Positions 10,021-18,340 of a DNA stretch of 37,699 bases are shown in pieces. The notes beneath the pieces are model-generated. The model searched no databases and had not been told where the DNA came from. It saw nothing but the letters and a program-made list of their open reading frames with translations. Source of the DNA: Rhodospirillales bacterium Ga0074136 (GTDB taxonomy: Bacteria > Pseudomonadota > Alphaproteobacteria > Acetobacterales > Acetobacteraceae); the NCBI GenBank assembly GCA_001464375.1, contig LNEW01000108.1, forward strand, positions 1 through 37,699, read 5' to 3'. A program made the position numbers and the translations under genes. Each line of letters starts with the position of its first letter. The first letter of the stretch is position 1.

Positions 10021-11072
10021 GCCGCGAACACCTCTGCCAGGTGCGCGCGCATGCGTTCACCCGCACGCCCATCCCATAGTGCGATCGGCGCGGCGCGTCC
10101 CGGCGGATCGCGCACCGCATCACGCAATTGCGCCGCCGTCACCAGCCTGTTGCCGCCCGCCTCCAGCGTGGCGGGCCGTTCGGTGGAGGGCCGCAGCGTC
10201 AGGCAGGGCAGGCCGAGCGCCGCCGCGCCGCTGTCGGTCGCGACCAGCCGCGCATGGGCCATCAGCGCCAGGAAATCCAGGTAGCGCAGCGGCGGCAGCA
10301 TGCGCACCCCGCGCGGCGGCACCAGGCCGAAGCGTTCCATCCGCGCCCGCGTGCGCGGATGCAGCGGCCACGCGAGCGGCAGCGCCACCGCCGCGTCCTC
10401 GACCGCCGCGACCAGCGCGCGCAGCGCGGGCGCTTCGTCCACATTGGCGGGGCGGTGCAGCGTGACGATGCCGTAGCGGCCGGGCGCGAGCCCGTCGGGC
10501 AGCGGCCGCGCGCGCGCCGCGGGCAAATGCCGCAGCAGGCTGTCCACCATGGCATTGCCGACCGCGCGCACGCGACCCGCGCCGTGGCCCTCGGCGCGCA
10601 GCCGGGCGGCGGTGGCTTCGTCCGGCGCCCACAGCAGGTCGCTGATGGCATCGAGCGCGCGGCGGTTGATCTCCTCGGGCATGCCGGCATCGCCGCAGCG
10701 CAGCCCGGCCTCCAGGTGCGCCACCGGAATGCGCAGCTTGCGCGCGGCAAGCCCCGCCGCCAGCGCGCCGTCGACATCGCCGGCCACCACCACCAGCGCC
10801 GGGCGGTCGCGCTGCCAGGCGGCCTCGCAGGCCATCATGGTGCGCCCCGTCAGCTCGGCATGCGTCCCGCCGCTGACCCCCAGCGCGATGCCCGGCGCGG
10901 GTAGCGCCAGGTCGGCCAGCAGGTCGCCGAACATCGCGGCGTCGTGGTGCTGGCCGGTATGCAGCAGGACCGGCGCGCAGATCGGCGGTGCGTCGGCCAG
11001 CGCGTGCCACAGCGCCGCCAGCTTCGGCAGGTTCGGCCGCGCGGCGGCCACCAGGTGCAGCACCGGCAGCAT
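10017..11072 (-). CDS. wecB: UDP-N-acetylglucosamine 2-epimerase (non-hydrolysing)
   Basis: This 351-residue enzyme of the WecB/MnaA family interconverts UDP-GlcNAc and UDP-ManNAc. Family features include the N-terminal ARPNLPKLAAL, HTGQHHD, the central VAHLEAGLRCGDAGMPEEIN, ISDLLWAP, GNAMVDSL, and HRPANVDEAP. The ATG overlaps the upstream glycosyltransferase stop by one base (TGATG). It is slightly short for the family. The presence of this gene suggests that ManNAc or a derivative is part of the exported polysaccharide, although no dehydrogenase to ManNAcA is seen here. Confidence 0.92.
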   Translation of the reverse strand: MLPVLHLVAAARPNLPKLAALWHALADAPPICAPVLLHTGQHHDAAMFGDLLADLALPAPGIALGVSGGTHAELTGRTMMACEAAWQRDRPALVVVAGDVDGALAAGLAARKLRIPVAHLEAGLRCGDAGMPEEINRRALDAISDLLWAPDEATAARLRAEGHGAGRVRAVGNAMVDSLLRHLPAARARPLPDGLAPGRYGIVTLHRPANVDEAPALRALVAAVEDAAVALPLAWPLHPRTRARMERFGLVPPRGVRMLPPLRYLDFLALMAHARLVATDSGAAALGLPCLTLRPSTERPATLEAGGNRLVTAAQLRDAVRDPPGRAAPIALWDGRAGERMRAHLAEVFAA

Positions 11073-12382
11073 CAGCGCGCCACGCCGGCCAGCGCGCGCG
11101 GCGGCGGTGGCGCGCGCCGCCCGGCTTCCTCGATCACCGCGCAGAAGCGTTCGGCCAGCAGGCGGCGGTCCCAGGTGGTCACCGCCTGGCGCCGTGCCGC
11201 GCCGCCCATGCGCGCGCGCAGCGCGGGGTCCGCGGCAAGCCGCGTCAGCGCATCCGCCAGCGCCGCCGCATCGCCCGCCGGCACCGCGATGCCCGAGGGC
11301 CCCGTCGCCACGATGCGCGCGGCGCGCCCCGCCTGGTTGGTCACCACCGGCAGCCCGGCCGCCAGCCCGTCCATGATCTTGTTGGGCGCCGTCCATTCGG
11401 CGAAGGCCGGCAGCCCCGCCAGCAGGTGCAGCGCCACCTGGCTGCCGGCGTACAGCCCGCCCAGCGCCGCGCGCGGCAGTGGGTCGAGGAAGGTGACGTT
11501 GTCCAGCCCCTCGGCGTCCGCCCGCGCGACCAGGGCGGGCTTCTCCGCCCCCTGGCCGACCAGCAGGATGCGCAGCCGGTGCTCGCCGCGCGCGCGCAGC
11601 AGCGCCGCGGCATCCAGCAGCGCGCCCAGCCCGTTCGCGCGGCCATGCGCGCCGGCATAGACCGCGAGGCATTCCCACGCCGCCGCCTGGTGTGGCCGCC
11701 AGGGCGCGACATGCGGGCCGAAGGCGTGCAGGTCGCAGCCATTCGGCACGACATGCACGCGTGCCGGGTCGGCGCCGCGCGCGCGCGCCGTCTCGGCCAT
11801 GCCGTCGGACAGCGCGACCACCGCGGCGGCACGCCGGCAGGCCGCGTTCGCCAGGCTTTCCATCGCCGCCAGCACCGGGCGCGGCACGCCGCCCAGCGCG
11901 CGGGGCACCTCCGGCCAGGGGTCGCGGATCTCGAAGACGAAGGGCGTGCCACGCGCCGCATGCGCCGCCAGCGCCGGGATCGCCACCGTCAGCGGCGTGG
12001 AGGAGGCGACCACCAGGTCGAACTCGGCGCGCAGCGCCAGCGGCGTGGCGTGCGCGGCGAAGCGCAGGAAGGCGCCGGCGCGGCCGCGCAGCGGCATGGC
12101 GTTGCCGCAAGGGATGTCGAATTCCACCACCCGCACGCCGCCGAGGCGTCCTTCGCGACGCCCGCGGCGGAACGGGCCGTCGAGGCCGCTCACCGCACCG
12201 TCGTAGCGCCCGCAGGCGAGCGTCACCGCATGCCCCTGCGCCGCCAACGCACGGGCGAGCCCGTCGCTGCGTGTCGCGGTGCTGCCGCCCGGCCCCGAAT
12301 GGTGCTGGTGCAGGTACAGGATGCGCAACGGCTCAGCGCCCGTTCGGCGCGGCGCGGGCAGGCGCTTTCCGCGGCCCGCCAT
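11072..12382 (-). CDS. Family 4 glycosyltransferase (WbuB-like)
   Basis: The product is a GT-B glycosyltransferase of about 436 residues. It begins properly at LRILYLHQHHSGPGGSTATR, and a conserved FEIRDPWPEVPRALG block resembles the WbuB/CapM-type enzymes found beside UDP-GlcNAc epimerases. VPNGCDLHAFGP and WTAPNKIMDGLAAGLPVV mark the donor domain. The start at 12382 is uncertain: there is no clear ribosome binding site, and a TTG just before CGCATCCTGTACC would give a more typical N-terminus. It is coupled to wecB by a one-base overlap. The sugar it transfers is not predictable, though ManNAc or its isomer is a fair guess from the neighbour. Confidence 0.85.
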   Translation of the reverse strand: MAGRGKRLPAPRRTGAEPLRILYLHQHHSGPGGSTATRSDGLARALAAQGHAVTLACGRYDGAVSGLDGPFRRGRREGRLGGVRVVEFDIPCGNAMPLRGRAGAFLRFAAHATPLALRAEFDLVVASSTPLTVAIPALAAHAARGTPFVFEIRDPWPEVPRALGGVPRPVLAAMESLANAACRRAAAVVALSDGMAETARARGADPARVHVVPNGCDLHAFGPHVAPWRPHQAAAWECLAVYAGAHGRANGLGALLDAAALLRARGEHRLRILLVGQGAEKPALVARADAEGLDNVTFLDPLPRAALGGLYAGSQVALHLLAGLPAFAEWTAPNKIMDGLAAGLPVVTNQAGRAARIVATGPSGIAVPAGDAAALADALTRLAADPALRARMGGAARRQAVTTWDRRLLAERFCAVIEEAGRRAPPPPRALAGVAR

Positions 12383-12459
12383 CGGCCCGCACTCGGCCAC
12401 CGATGATCGTAGGCAGCCAGGCGGGGGTGCGGGCCGGTGCCGGCATCTCGAACGGCGTC

Positions 12460-13662
12460 TCAGCCGCGCCAGAAGGCACGGATGGCGGCAATCACGCGGT
12501 CCTGCTCGGCCGTCGTCATGCCGGAGCCGGAGGGCAGGCACAGCCCCTGCGCGAACAGCCCGCGCGCCACCGCGCCGCCGGCCGATGGCGCGTCGCGGAA
12601 CACCGGCTGGTCGGGGAGCGGCTTCCACACCGGGCGGCTTTCGACATCCGCATCCTCGAGCGCGGTACGGATCGCGTCGCGGGTCGTGCCGGCCCGGGCG
12701 GGGTCGACCAGGATGGCGCTGAGCCAGCGCGTCGCGCGACCCCAGGGCGCCTCGGGCATGGGGGTCAGGCCAGGCAGGTCGGCCAGGGCCTCGGCGTAGC
12801 GTTGGAAGATCGCGCGGCGCGCCGCCACGCGGTCCGCCAGCACCGCCACCTGCGCCAGCCCCACGGCGGCGAGCACGGAGGACAGGCCATAGGCGTGCCC
12901 CGTGGTGGAATGCTGGTAATGCGCCGCCGGGTCCTTGGCGTGGGCGGCCAGGTGCCGCGCGCGCGCCACCAGCACCGGGTCGTCCGAGGCCAGCGCACCG
13001 CCGCCGCCGGCGGTGACGATCTTGTTGCCGTTGAAGGAAAACACACCGAGCCGCGCGCCGGTGCCCGCCGGCCGCCCGCGCAGGGTGGCGCCCAGCCCCT
13101 CGGCGCTGTCGCTGAGCACCGGCACGTCATAGCGCGCACAGGCGGCGACGATGGCATCGAGGTCGCTGGCCTGGCCGTAGATGTCCACCGCCACCACCGC
13201 CCGCGGCAGCCGCCCGCGCCGCGCCGCCGCGCGCAGTTCCTGCCGAAGCAGGCCGGCATCCAGCGTCCAGGATTTCGGGCAGACATCGAGGAAACGCGGC
13301 ACCGCGCCCATCTGCACGGCGGGTGCCACGGTCGCGACAAAGGTGAAGCCCGGCGCCCAGACCTCGTCGCCCGGCGCGATGTCCAGCACGCGGTAGGCCA
13401 GGTGCAGCGCGGCGGTGCCGGAGGCGGTCGCGAGCACATGGGGGAAGCCGGCAGCCTCGGCGACGGTATCCTCGAAGGCGGCGATCATGGGTCCCGCCGG
13501 GGCGATCCAGCCGCTGTCGAGCACCGCGCGAAGCCGCTCGAACTCATCTCCCGCGAGATGCGGCGGCGACAGGTGGATGCGCCGCGCCACTGCCGTCGCG
13601 CCCGGGACGCCGCCGGTGATCGGCGCGACGGGCGGCGGGCGGGGCGGCACCAGGATGTTCAC
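12460..13662 (-). CDS. DegT/DnrJ/EryC1/StrS sugar aminotransferase
   Basis: This 400-residue PLP enzyme aminates keto-sugar nucleotides. It has the family's IHLSPPHLAGDEFERL opening, GWIAPAGP, SGTAALHLAYR, GDEVWAPGFTFVATV and LSDSAEGLGAT, and the PLP lysine in FSFNGNKIVTAGGGG near residue 214. The start is a GTG at 13662 with only a weak ribosome binding site. It begins after an AT-rich pocket that may be a promoter, and the next gene in the same direction follows after 77 bases. With the two glycosyltransferases and the epimerase it points to an amino-sugar-containing polymer. Confidence 0.93.
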   Translation of the reverse strand: MNILVPPRPPPVAPITGGVPGATAVARRIHLSPPHLAGDEFERLRAVLDSGWIAPAGPMIAAFEDTVAEAAGFPHVLATASGTAALHLAYRVLDIAPGDEVWAPGFTFVATVAPAVQMGAVPRFLDVCPKSWTLDAGLLRQELRAAARRGRLPRAVVAVDIYGQASDLDAIVAACARYDVPVLSDSAEGLGATLRGRPAGTGARLGVFSFNGNKIVTAGGGGALASDDPVLVARARHLAAHAKDPAAHYQHSTTGHAYGLSSVLAAVGLAQVAVLADRVAARRAIFQRYAEALADLPGLTPMPEAPWGRATRWLSAILVDPARAGTTRDAIRTALEDADVESRPVWKPLPDQPVFRDAPSAGGAVARGLFAQGLCLPSGSGMTTAEQDRVIAAIRAFWRG

Positions 13663-13701
13663 GATCCAAGCGTATTACGATTTATTCAAATCAACCAGAG
13701 G
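13663..13701 (-). promoter_or_regulatory. AT-rich pocket, possible promoter of the aminotransferase gene
   Basis: In an otherwise very GC-rich locus this short gap is strikingly AT-rich. On the minus strand a TAATAC resembles a -10 box, and GATTT-ATTC-AAATC forms a small palindrome. The -35 region at 17-base spacing is poor. It could start an internal transcript for the aminotransferase and the genes beyond it. Confidence 0.35.
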
Positions 13702-14298
13702 TTATGATCGATTGTCGGCACGAAATGCCGGCATGGTGGCGTGGCCGGGTGCGGCGGCGCCGCGCCCCGTCACGGCCAGCGCCGCGCAGCGCAGCAACAG
13801 CCCGAGGTCCTGCGCGAATCGCGGCGGCACCCCGGCATAACGCGCATCGAGTTCCAGCCGCTTCTCCCACCCGACCGCATTGCGACCCGCCGCCTGCGCC
13901 AGGCCGGCCAAGCCCGGGCGCACGCGCAGCCGCAGCGCCTGGCGCGGCGTGTACAGCGCCACGTAGCCCATCGGCAGCGGCCGCGGCCCGACCAGGCTCA
14001 TCTGTCCGCGCAGCACGTTCACCAGCTGCGGCAATTCATCGAGCGCCAGCGCACGCAGCACGGACCCGAGCCGCGTCATGCGCGCGGCATCGTCGCCGGC
14101 GCCGGCGCGCAGCGTGCGGAACTTCAGCACGGTGAAGGGCACCCCGCCCTGCCCGGCACGGTTCTGGCGGAACAGCACCGGCGCGCCGAGCCCGACGAAC
14201 ACCGCGCCCGCAAGGCCCAACAGCACCGGCGCCAGGAGCACCAGCAGCGCCGCCGCGCCCGCCGCATCAAGCGCCCGCTTGCCGAAGCGCGCGTACAT
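13702..14298 (-). CDS. Monotopic phosphoglycosyl transferase (PglC/WcaJ C-domain type)
   Basis: This 198-residue sugar transferase moves a sugar-1-phosphate onto undecaprenyl phosphate and so starts a repeat unit. It has one membrane-embedded hydrophobic stretch (about residues 15-40), then PFTVLKFRTLR, the catalytic DELPQLVNVLRGQMSLVGPRP and the RPGLAGLAQAAGRN block. Length matches the short PglC-like form without the WbaP N-terminal helices. Its start overlaps the O-antigen ligase gene by 32 bases. The locus also contains a WecA-like polytopic transferase at 23.6 kb, so two different initiating enzymes are encoded. Confidence 0.9.
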   Translation of the reverse strand: MYARFGKRALDAAGAAALLVLLAPVLLGLAGAVFVGLGAPVLFRQNRAGQGGVPFTVLKFRTLRAGAGDDAARMTRLGSVLRALALDELPQLVNVLRGQMSLVGPRPLPMGYVALYTPRQALRLRVRPGLAGLAQAAGRNAVGWEKRLELDARYAGVPPRFAQDLGLLLRCAALAVTGRGAAAPGHATMPAFRADNRS

Positions 14299-15535
14299 CG
14301 CGGCCCCCCGATCGCAACCCCAACCCCAGTGCCAGGCCCAGCGCGAACCACGCCATGCGGTTGCCGAGGTCGGTCGAGACCATCACCGACAAGGCCACCG
14401 GCAGCACCAGCGCGGCGACGCGCGCCGCGCGCCAGCCTTCGGTGCGCGCGCCGAGCAGCACCGCCGCCACGGCCCCGCCGCCGAAGGCCAGCAGCCACAG
14501 CGCCACCCCGGGCAGCCCGCCCTCGGCCAGGGCTTCCAGCGCGTGGTTGTGCGGGTACATCCCGCGCCGTTCGCCGAAGCCGGCGGCCATCGTGAAGCCG
14601 CCGGTGCCCAGGCCGAAGGGCAGCGCCGCCGCGCCCTGGTCCAGCGCCGTGCCCCACAGCGCCAGCCGGCCGGAGGATTGCGCGACATCGCCCTCGGCCA
14701 GGCGTTCCACGGTGCGCAGCCCGGCGGTCAGCGTGGGATCGGCCAGGATCAGCGCCAGCACGCCGGCCACCGCGCCGAGCACCGCGCCCGGCCACAGCAG
14801 CGCCACGCCGCGCCGCCCCGCGCGCCACAGGGCGATAGCCGGCGCCGCCATCAGCGCCAGCGCCAGCGCGGCCAGCGCCGCCCGCCCGCCCGGCAGCAGC
14901 GCCGCCGCGCCCAGCAGCCCGACCAGCCCGAGCCAGCCGGCCCGCGCCGGCCAGGCCCGCGCCTCCGCCGCGCGCACCGCCGCCAGCGCGGCGGCGGAGG
15001 CGATGGCCAGGCCGGCGATCTGGTACTGCACGCGCACCAGGTCCGGATGCGCGCCAGGCGCGCCGCCCAGCACCACGCGGTCGGTCGTAATTCCCCAGGC
15101 GATCGCGGCCGCGACGAACACGCCGATGCCGAGCGCCGCATCGCCCAGCGCCCGCAGCGCCCGCCCATCCCCCGCCACCAGCAGCCCCGCCGCGAGCATG
15201 GCCGGGCCGAGCAGCACCGCATCCAGCAGCTTCGCGCGCAGGATGGTGGCGGAGGGGCTCCAGGCGCCGGCCAGCACCAGCCACACCCACAAGGCCCCGC
15301 AGGCGGCGAGCGGCAGGGCCATGATGCGATCCGCCCGCCAATCCCGCCCCGCGGCGAAGGGTGCGAGCACCGCCAGCAGCATCAGCGCCGCCGCCGCGGT
15401 CAGGTCGAAGGGCAGCGCGGCCAGCAGCGGGGCCGATTTCAGCGCACCGGCGAAATGCAGCGTCGCCGCCAGCGCGCCGGTCGCGACGGCAAGGCCATTC
15501 ATGCGCCGCGCACCGGTGGGATAGCGGGTCTGCAT
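14267..15535 (-). CDS. O-antigen ligase/polymerase family membrane protein
   Basis: The product has 422 residues and about ten to twelve predicted hydrophobic segments. The Wzy_C/WaaL-type loop signature is GMYPHNHALEALAEGGLPG, preceded by SSGRLALWGTALDQ. In this setting, beside a Wzz-like gene and an SLBB exporter, it most likely polymerises repeat units (a Wzy role) rather than ligating to lipid A. The start may be the ATG at 15535 or the one at 15502; neither has a clear ribosome binding site. No Wzx flippase is seen in the window. Confidence 0.85.
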   Translation of the reverse strand: MQTRYPTGARRMNGLAVATGALAATLHFAGALKSAPLLAALPFDLTAAAALMLLAVLAPFAAGRDWRADRIMALPLAACGALWVWLVLAGAWSPSATILRAKLLDAVLLGPAMLAAGLLVAGDGRALRALGDAALGIGVFVAAAIAWGITTDRVVLGGAPGAHPDLVRVQYQIAGLAIASAAALAAVRAAEARAWPARAGWLGLVGLLGAAALLPGGRAALAALALALMAAPAIALWRAGRRGVALLWPGAVLGAVAGVLALILADPTLTAGLRTVERLAEGDVAQSSGRLALWGTALDQGAAALPFGLGTGGFTMAAGFGERRGMYPHNHALEALAEGGLPGVALWLLAFGGGAVAAVLLGARTEGWRAARVAALVLPVALSVMVSTDLGNRMAWFALGLALGLGLRSGGRDVRALRQAGA

Positions 15536-15563
15536 CCGGCGCCCGCTGCGCCGGCCGGCGCGG

Positions 15564-16493
15564 TCATTCGCCCGGCACCGGGGGCAGCACGGGCGGGCGC
15601 TCCGGCGCGCTGCGCGACAGCACCGGATCCCGGCGCGTCGGCGGCGCGGCGGCGGATACCATCGCCACCGGATCGTGGCGCAGCAGCAGCAGCGAGGCGC
15701 CCAGGGTCAGCACCGCCAGCGGCACCGCCAGCGCGAGCAACGCCAGCAGCAGCGACCGGTTGGGCAGGGATGGCCGGGCCTCGACCATCGGGGCCGAGAC
15801 CAGCCGCGCGGCCACCGCCTCGTCGGCCGCCACCACCAGGCCGGCGCGCTGCTGCTGCGCCAGCAATTCGTACAGGCTGTTGCGCAGGAAGATGTCGCTT
15901 TCGCGTATCAGGCGGCGTTCCAGCGCGGCGACGCGGCGCGCCGCCTGTTCCGCCAGGTCGGCGCGGACCTTCGCTTCGGCGAAGCCGTGCAGGCGGCGCA
16001 GCATGTCCAGCGCCAGCGCCGGGTCGGCATGCGCCAGCTCCAGCGTCCAGGTGACCGAGGCGAGGGATTGGGTCACCGAGAGATTGCGTTCGAGCCAGGC
16101 CAGCACGTCGTCCGCATCGGCGGGCCGGTCGCCGAGCAGCGCGCGCGCCAGGCCACCGAGGCCGTCGCGCCGGCGGGCTTCGATCCAGGCCGGCAGCGCG
16201 GTCTCGCGCGCCAGCAGCACCGCCGCCTCGGGGCTGCGCATGGCGCCCAGGTAGATCGCGAAATTGCCGGTCGGCCGCGTGTCGAGCAGCCCGCCGGGCG
16301 CGAACGGCGAAGGCGACAGCAGCGAGGACACCGCGAAGGACGTGGTCTCGGCCGGTGCGACCACCGCCTGCGCGACATGCGCGCGCGGCATCGCCAGCAC
16401 CACCGCCGCGCCGGCCGCCCACAGCACCAGCGCGGCGATGGCAAGGCCGCGCCGCCACCCCCACACCCCGCGCAGCAGCAGCGCCAGCGGCAC
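15564..16493 (-). CDS. Wzz-like polysaccharide co-polymerase
   Basis: This 309-residue protein has the layout of chain-length regulators: an N-terminal membrane helix (about residues 15-34), a large periplasmic part with an Ala/Arg-rich coiled region (AEQAARRVAALERRLIRE), a second helix (about residues 247-270), and a Pro/Arg-rich cytoplasmic tail. No tyrosine-kinase domain is fused. A GTG start overlaps the stop of the heparinase gene by one base. Sequence motifs are weak in this family, so the call rests on architecture and context. Confidence 0.75.
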   Translation of the reverse strand: MPLALLLRGVWGWRRGLAIAALVLWAAGAAVVLAMPRAHVAQAVVAPAETTSFAVSSLLSPSPFAPGGLLDTRPTGNFAIYLGAMRSPEAAVLLARETALPAWIEARRRDGLGGLARALLGDRPADADDVLAWLERNLSVTQSLASVTWTLELAHADPALALDMLRRLHGFAEAKVRADLAEQAARRVAALERRLIRESDIFLRNSLYELLAQQQRAGLVVAADEAVAARLVSAPMVEARPSLPNRSLLLALLALAVPLAVLTLGASLLLLRHDPVAMVSAAAPPTRRDPVLSRSAPERPPVLPPVPGE

Positions 16494-18235
16494 TAATTCA
16501 CCTCCAGCACGGTGGTGATGCGCGTGACCGGCGCGCGGGCCGTGACCTCCAGCACCGGCGCCGGCACCACCACGCCATAGGCGGGACTCTCCCAGCCCTG
16601 CACGAGGCGAAGGCGGTGCGGCGCATCGGCGTCGATGGCGATGCGCGCCGCGCTGCCTTCCACGCCGGTCGCGGTCAGCCGCCAGGCATCGGGTGCCAGG
16701 CGCCAGCGCAGCGCCAGCGCGGCGAAGCGGCCGGCGACGCTGTCGTGCACGGTCAGGCGGTGGTCATCCAGCGTGAAGCGGCGTTCGTGCCGCCGGCCGC
16801 GCCAGTCGCGCAGCGCCGCGCCACCTTCCAGCGCGCGGCAGCGCGGCCAGCGCGCGAACAGGAAGCGCGAGACGCGCGGCATCTGTTCCTGCCCGTCGAA
16901 CATGATCGTGTTGTGGGCGGCGGTGCCAGACAGTGCATCGGTCCACCAGGCGCATCCGGGGGCCGGGTTGTAGGCGCCGGTGCCGCCATCGCGCAGCAGC
17001 GCCGTCTCGTTGTGCCGGCATTCCAGGTGCAGCAGGTCGGCCTGGGCCGGGCGGAAGCGCAGCGGCGCGCCGCTGCGCAACAGCACCGAGAGCGCGCCGC
17101 GCGTCTCGCCGCACCAGCCCTCGCTGCGCCAGGCACCGCCGCCGCGCGGCAGCGTGGCGTCGGGACACGCGATGCCCAGCACGCCGCAGCCGAAATCGTC
17201 GCGATGCCCGGCGCTCGCGCCGCAGAACAGCCGGGCGGCCCGTTCGATGCTGCCGCGCGCATCCGCCGCGCCGCCGCCGGACAGGTCGGCCAGCACGGAA
17301 TCGTCGCAGGCACCGCTGCGCGGCAGGGCGCCGCCGACCGAGGCGACGCGGTGCAGCCACCGCGTCGCGGCGCCGGCGCGCTGCGCGAAGGGTGTGTCGA
17401 AGCCAGGCCCGCCATGGCGGCGGCGGAACCATTCGGCCAGCGCGAGCGTGTCCAGCAGCAGCCGCTGATACCCCGGCGAGGCCTGCGCGAAGGCGCCATC
17501 GGCCGAGACCAGCCGCGCCACTACCCGCGCCAGGTCGCGCGCGCCGCGCCGCGCCATGGCCGGTTCGGTCAGCACCAGCCCCAGCACGAACAGCCCGGCG
17601 GCTTCGCTGACCGCATGGTTGTTGTCCTGCGCGGCGGCATAGGCGCGGGTGGCCGCGATGCGCCGCGCATGCGCCGCCAGCAGCGCCCGCGGCACGCGGT
17701 CCTCGCCCCGCAGCGCGGCGAACAGGCACAGCTGCAGCGCGCGCAGCGCGGCCTCCTGCCCGCAGGCCCAGGCGGGGCCGCGGAAGGGCGGGTTGGCGGC
17801 GATCCAGTCGGCCAGCAGCGCATCGGCCTGCGCCGCGTCCAGCGTCAGCAGCGGCAGCAGGCGGTTCGCTTCCCAGACCGGCCGGATGTCGCCGGCGCCG
17901 AACAGGTCGAGGTCGAGCGCATGCGCCGCGCCGTCGAAGGGGCCATGCCAGGGCGACGCGCCGGGCTGCCGCCGCCGGACGCCAACACCCCGGGCAGGCG
18001 CACCGGCCGCCGCTGGCGCAGGGGCGCCGGTCGCCGCCGGCGCGGCGATTCCTCGAACAGGCGCATCGCGCAGCGCGCGCCGCACCAGGCCCAGGCGCAG
18101 CCGCGCGCGATGCCAGGCGAACAGCGCCACCGCCCGCGGCCCCAGCCGCCAGGCCGCATCGGCCACCAGCCGCCAGCGACCGCCAGGAAGCGGCGGCTCG
18201 GGCGCTGTCTCGGCCAGGACCGCGCTGCGCGTCAC
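16493..18235 (-). CDS. Heparinase II/III-family protein (polysaccharide lyase-like)
   Basis: The product has 580 residues from a GTG at 18235; the frame remains open upstream into the divergent region but has no coding character there. The toroid domain contains DIRPVWEANRLLPLL, WIAANPPFRGPAWACG and DNNHAVSEAAGLFVLG. The latter holds the conserved Asn-His pair of heparinase/alginate lyase-like proteins. SGTAAHNTIMFDGQEQ belongs to the C-terminal beta-sandwich. Residues about 60-100 are low-complexity Ala/Pro. Such genes are common in exopolysaccharide clusters, where they may trim or release polymer. It is the first gene of the leftward operon. Confidence 0.88.
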   Translation of the reverse strand: MTRSAVLAETAPEPPLPGGRWRLVADAAWRLGPRAVALFAWHRARLRLGLVRRALRDAPVRGIAAPAATGAPAPAAAGAPARGVGVRRRQPGASPWHGPFDGAAHALDLDLFGAGDIRPVWEANRLLPLLTLDAAQADALLADWIAANPPFRGPAWACGQEAALRALQLCLFAALRGEDRVPRALLAAHARRIAATRAYAAAQDNNHAVSEAAGLFVLGLVLTEPAMARRGARDLARVVARLVSADGAFAQASPGYQRLLLDTLALAEWFRRRHGGPGFDTPFAQRAGAATRWLHRVASVGGALPRSGACDDSVLADLSGGGAADARGSIERAARLFCGASAGHRDDFGCGVLGIACPDATLPRGGGAWRSEGWCGETRGALSVLLRSGAPLRFRPAQADLLHLECRHNETALLRDGGTGAYNPAPGCAWWTDALSGTAAHNTIMFDGQEQMPRVSRFLFARWPRCRALEGGAALRDWRGRRHERRFTLDDHRLTVHDSVAGRFAALALRWRLAPDAWRLTATGVEGSAARIAIDADAPHRLRLVQGWESPAYGVVVPAPVLEVTARAPVTRITTVLEVN

Positions 18236-18340
18236 GTCAGGCTCCGTGAATGAACACGGACAATAGGCAGAATCACCAATAAGTTGTAAACAGGGGTTGA
18301 TTTTGTCGCTTGACGTTTCCGGGAGGACTCCACCCCGCCG
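18236..18340. promoter_or_regulatory. Divergent promoter region of the polysaccharide locus
   Basis: This AT-richer gap of 105 bases separates the leftward and rightward polysaccharide operons. For the leftward genes TTTACA (minus strand, 18285-18290) resembles a -35 box and TATTGT (18260-18265) a -10 box, but the spacing of 19 is long. A small hairpin CCGTG-AATGAA-CACGG (18244-18259) lies just before the GTG start of the heparinase gene. For the rightward gene only the ribosome binding site GGGAGGA is clear. Confidence 0.45.

Noticed and set aside
17940..18060. A frameshift in the low-complexity Ala/Pro stretch of the heparinase gene
   Set aside because: The frame is continuous from a plausible GTG to the end, and the family sequence resumes in the same frame; the odd composition alone is not enough.
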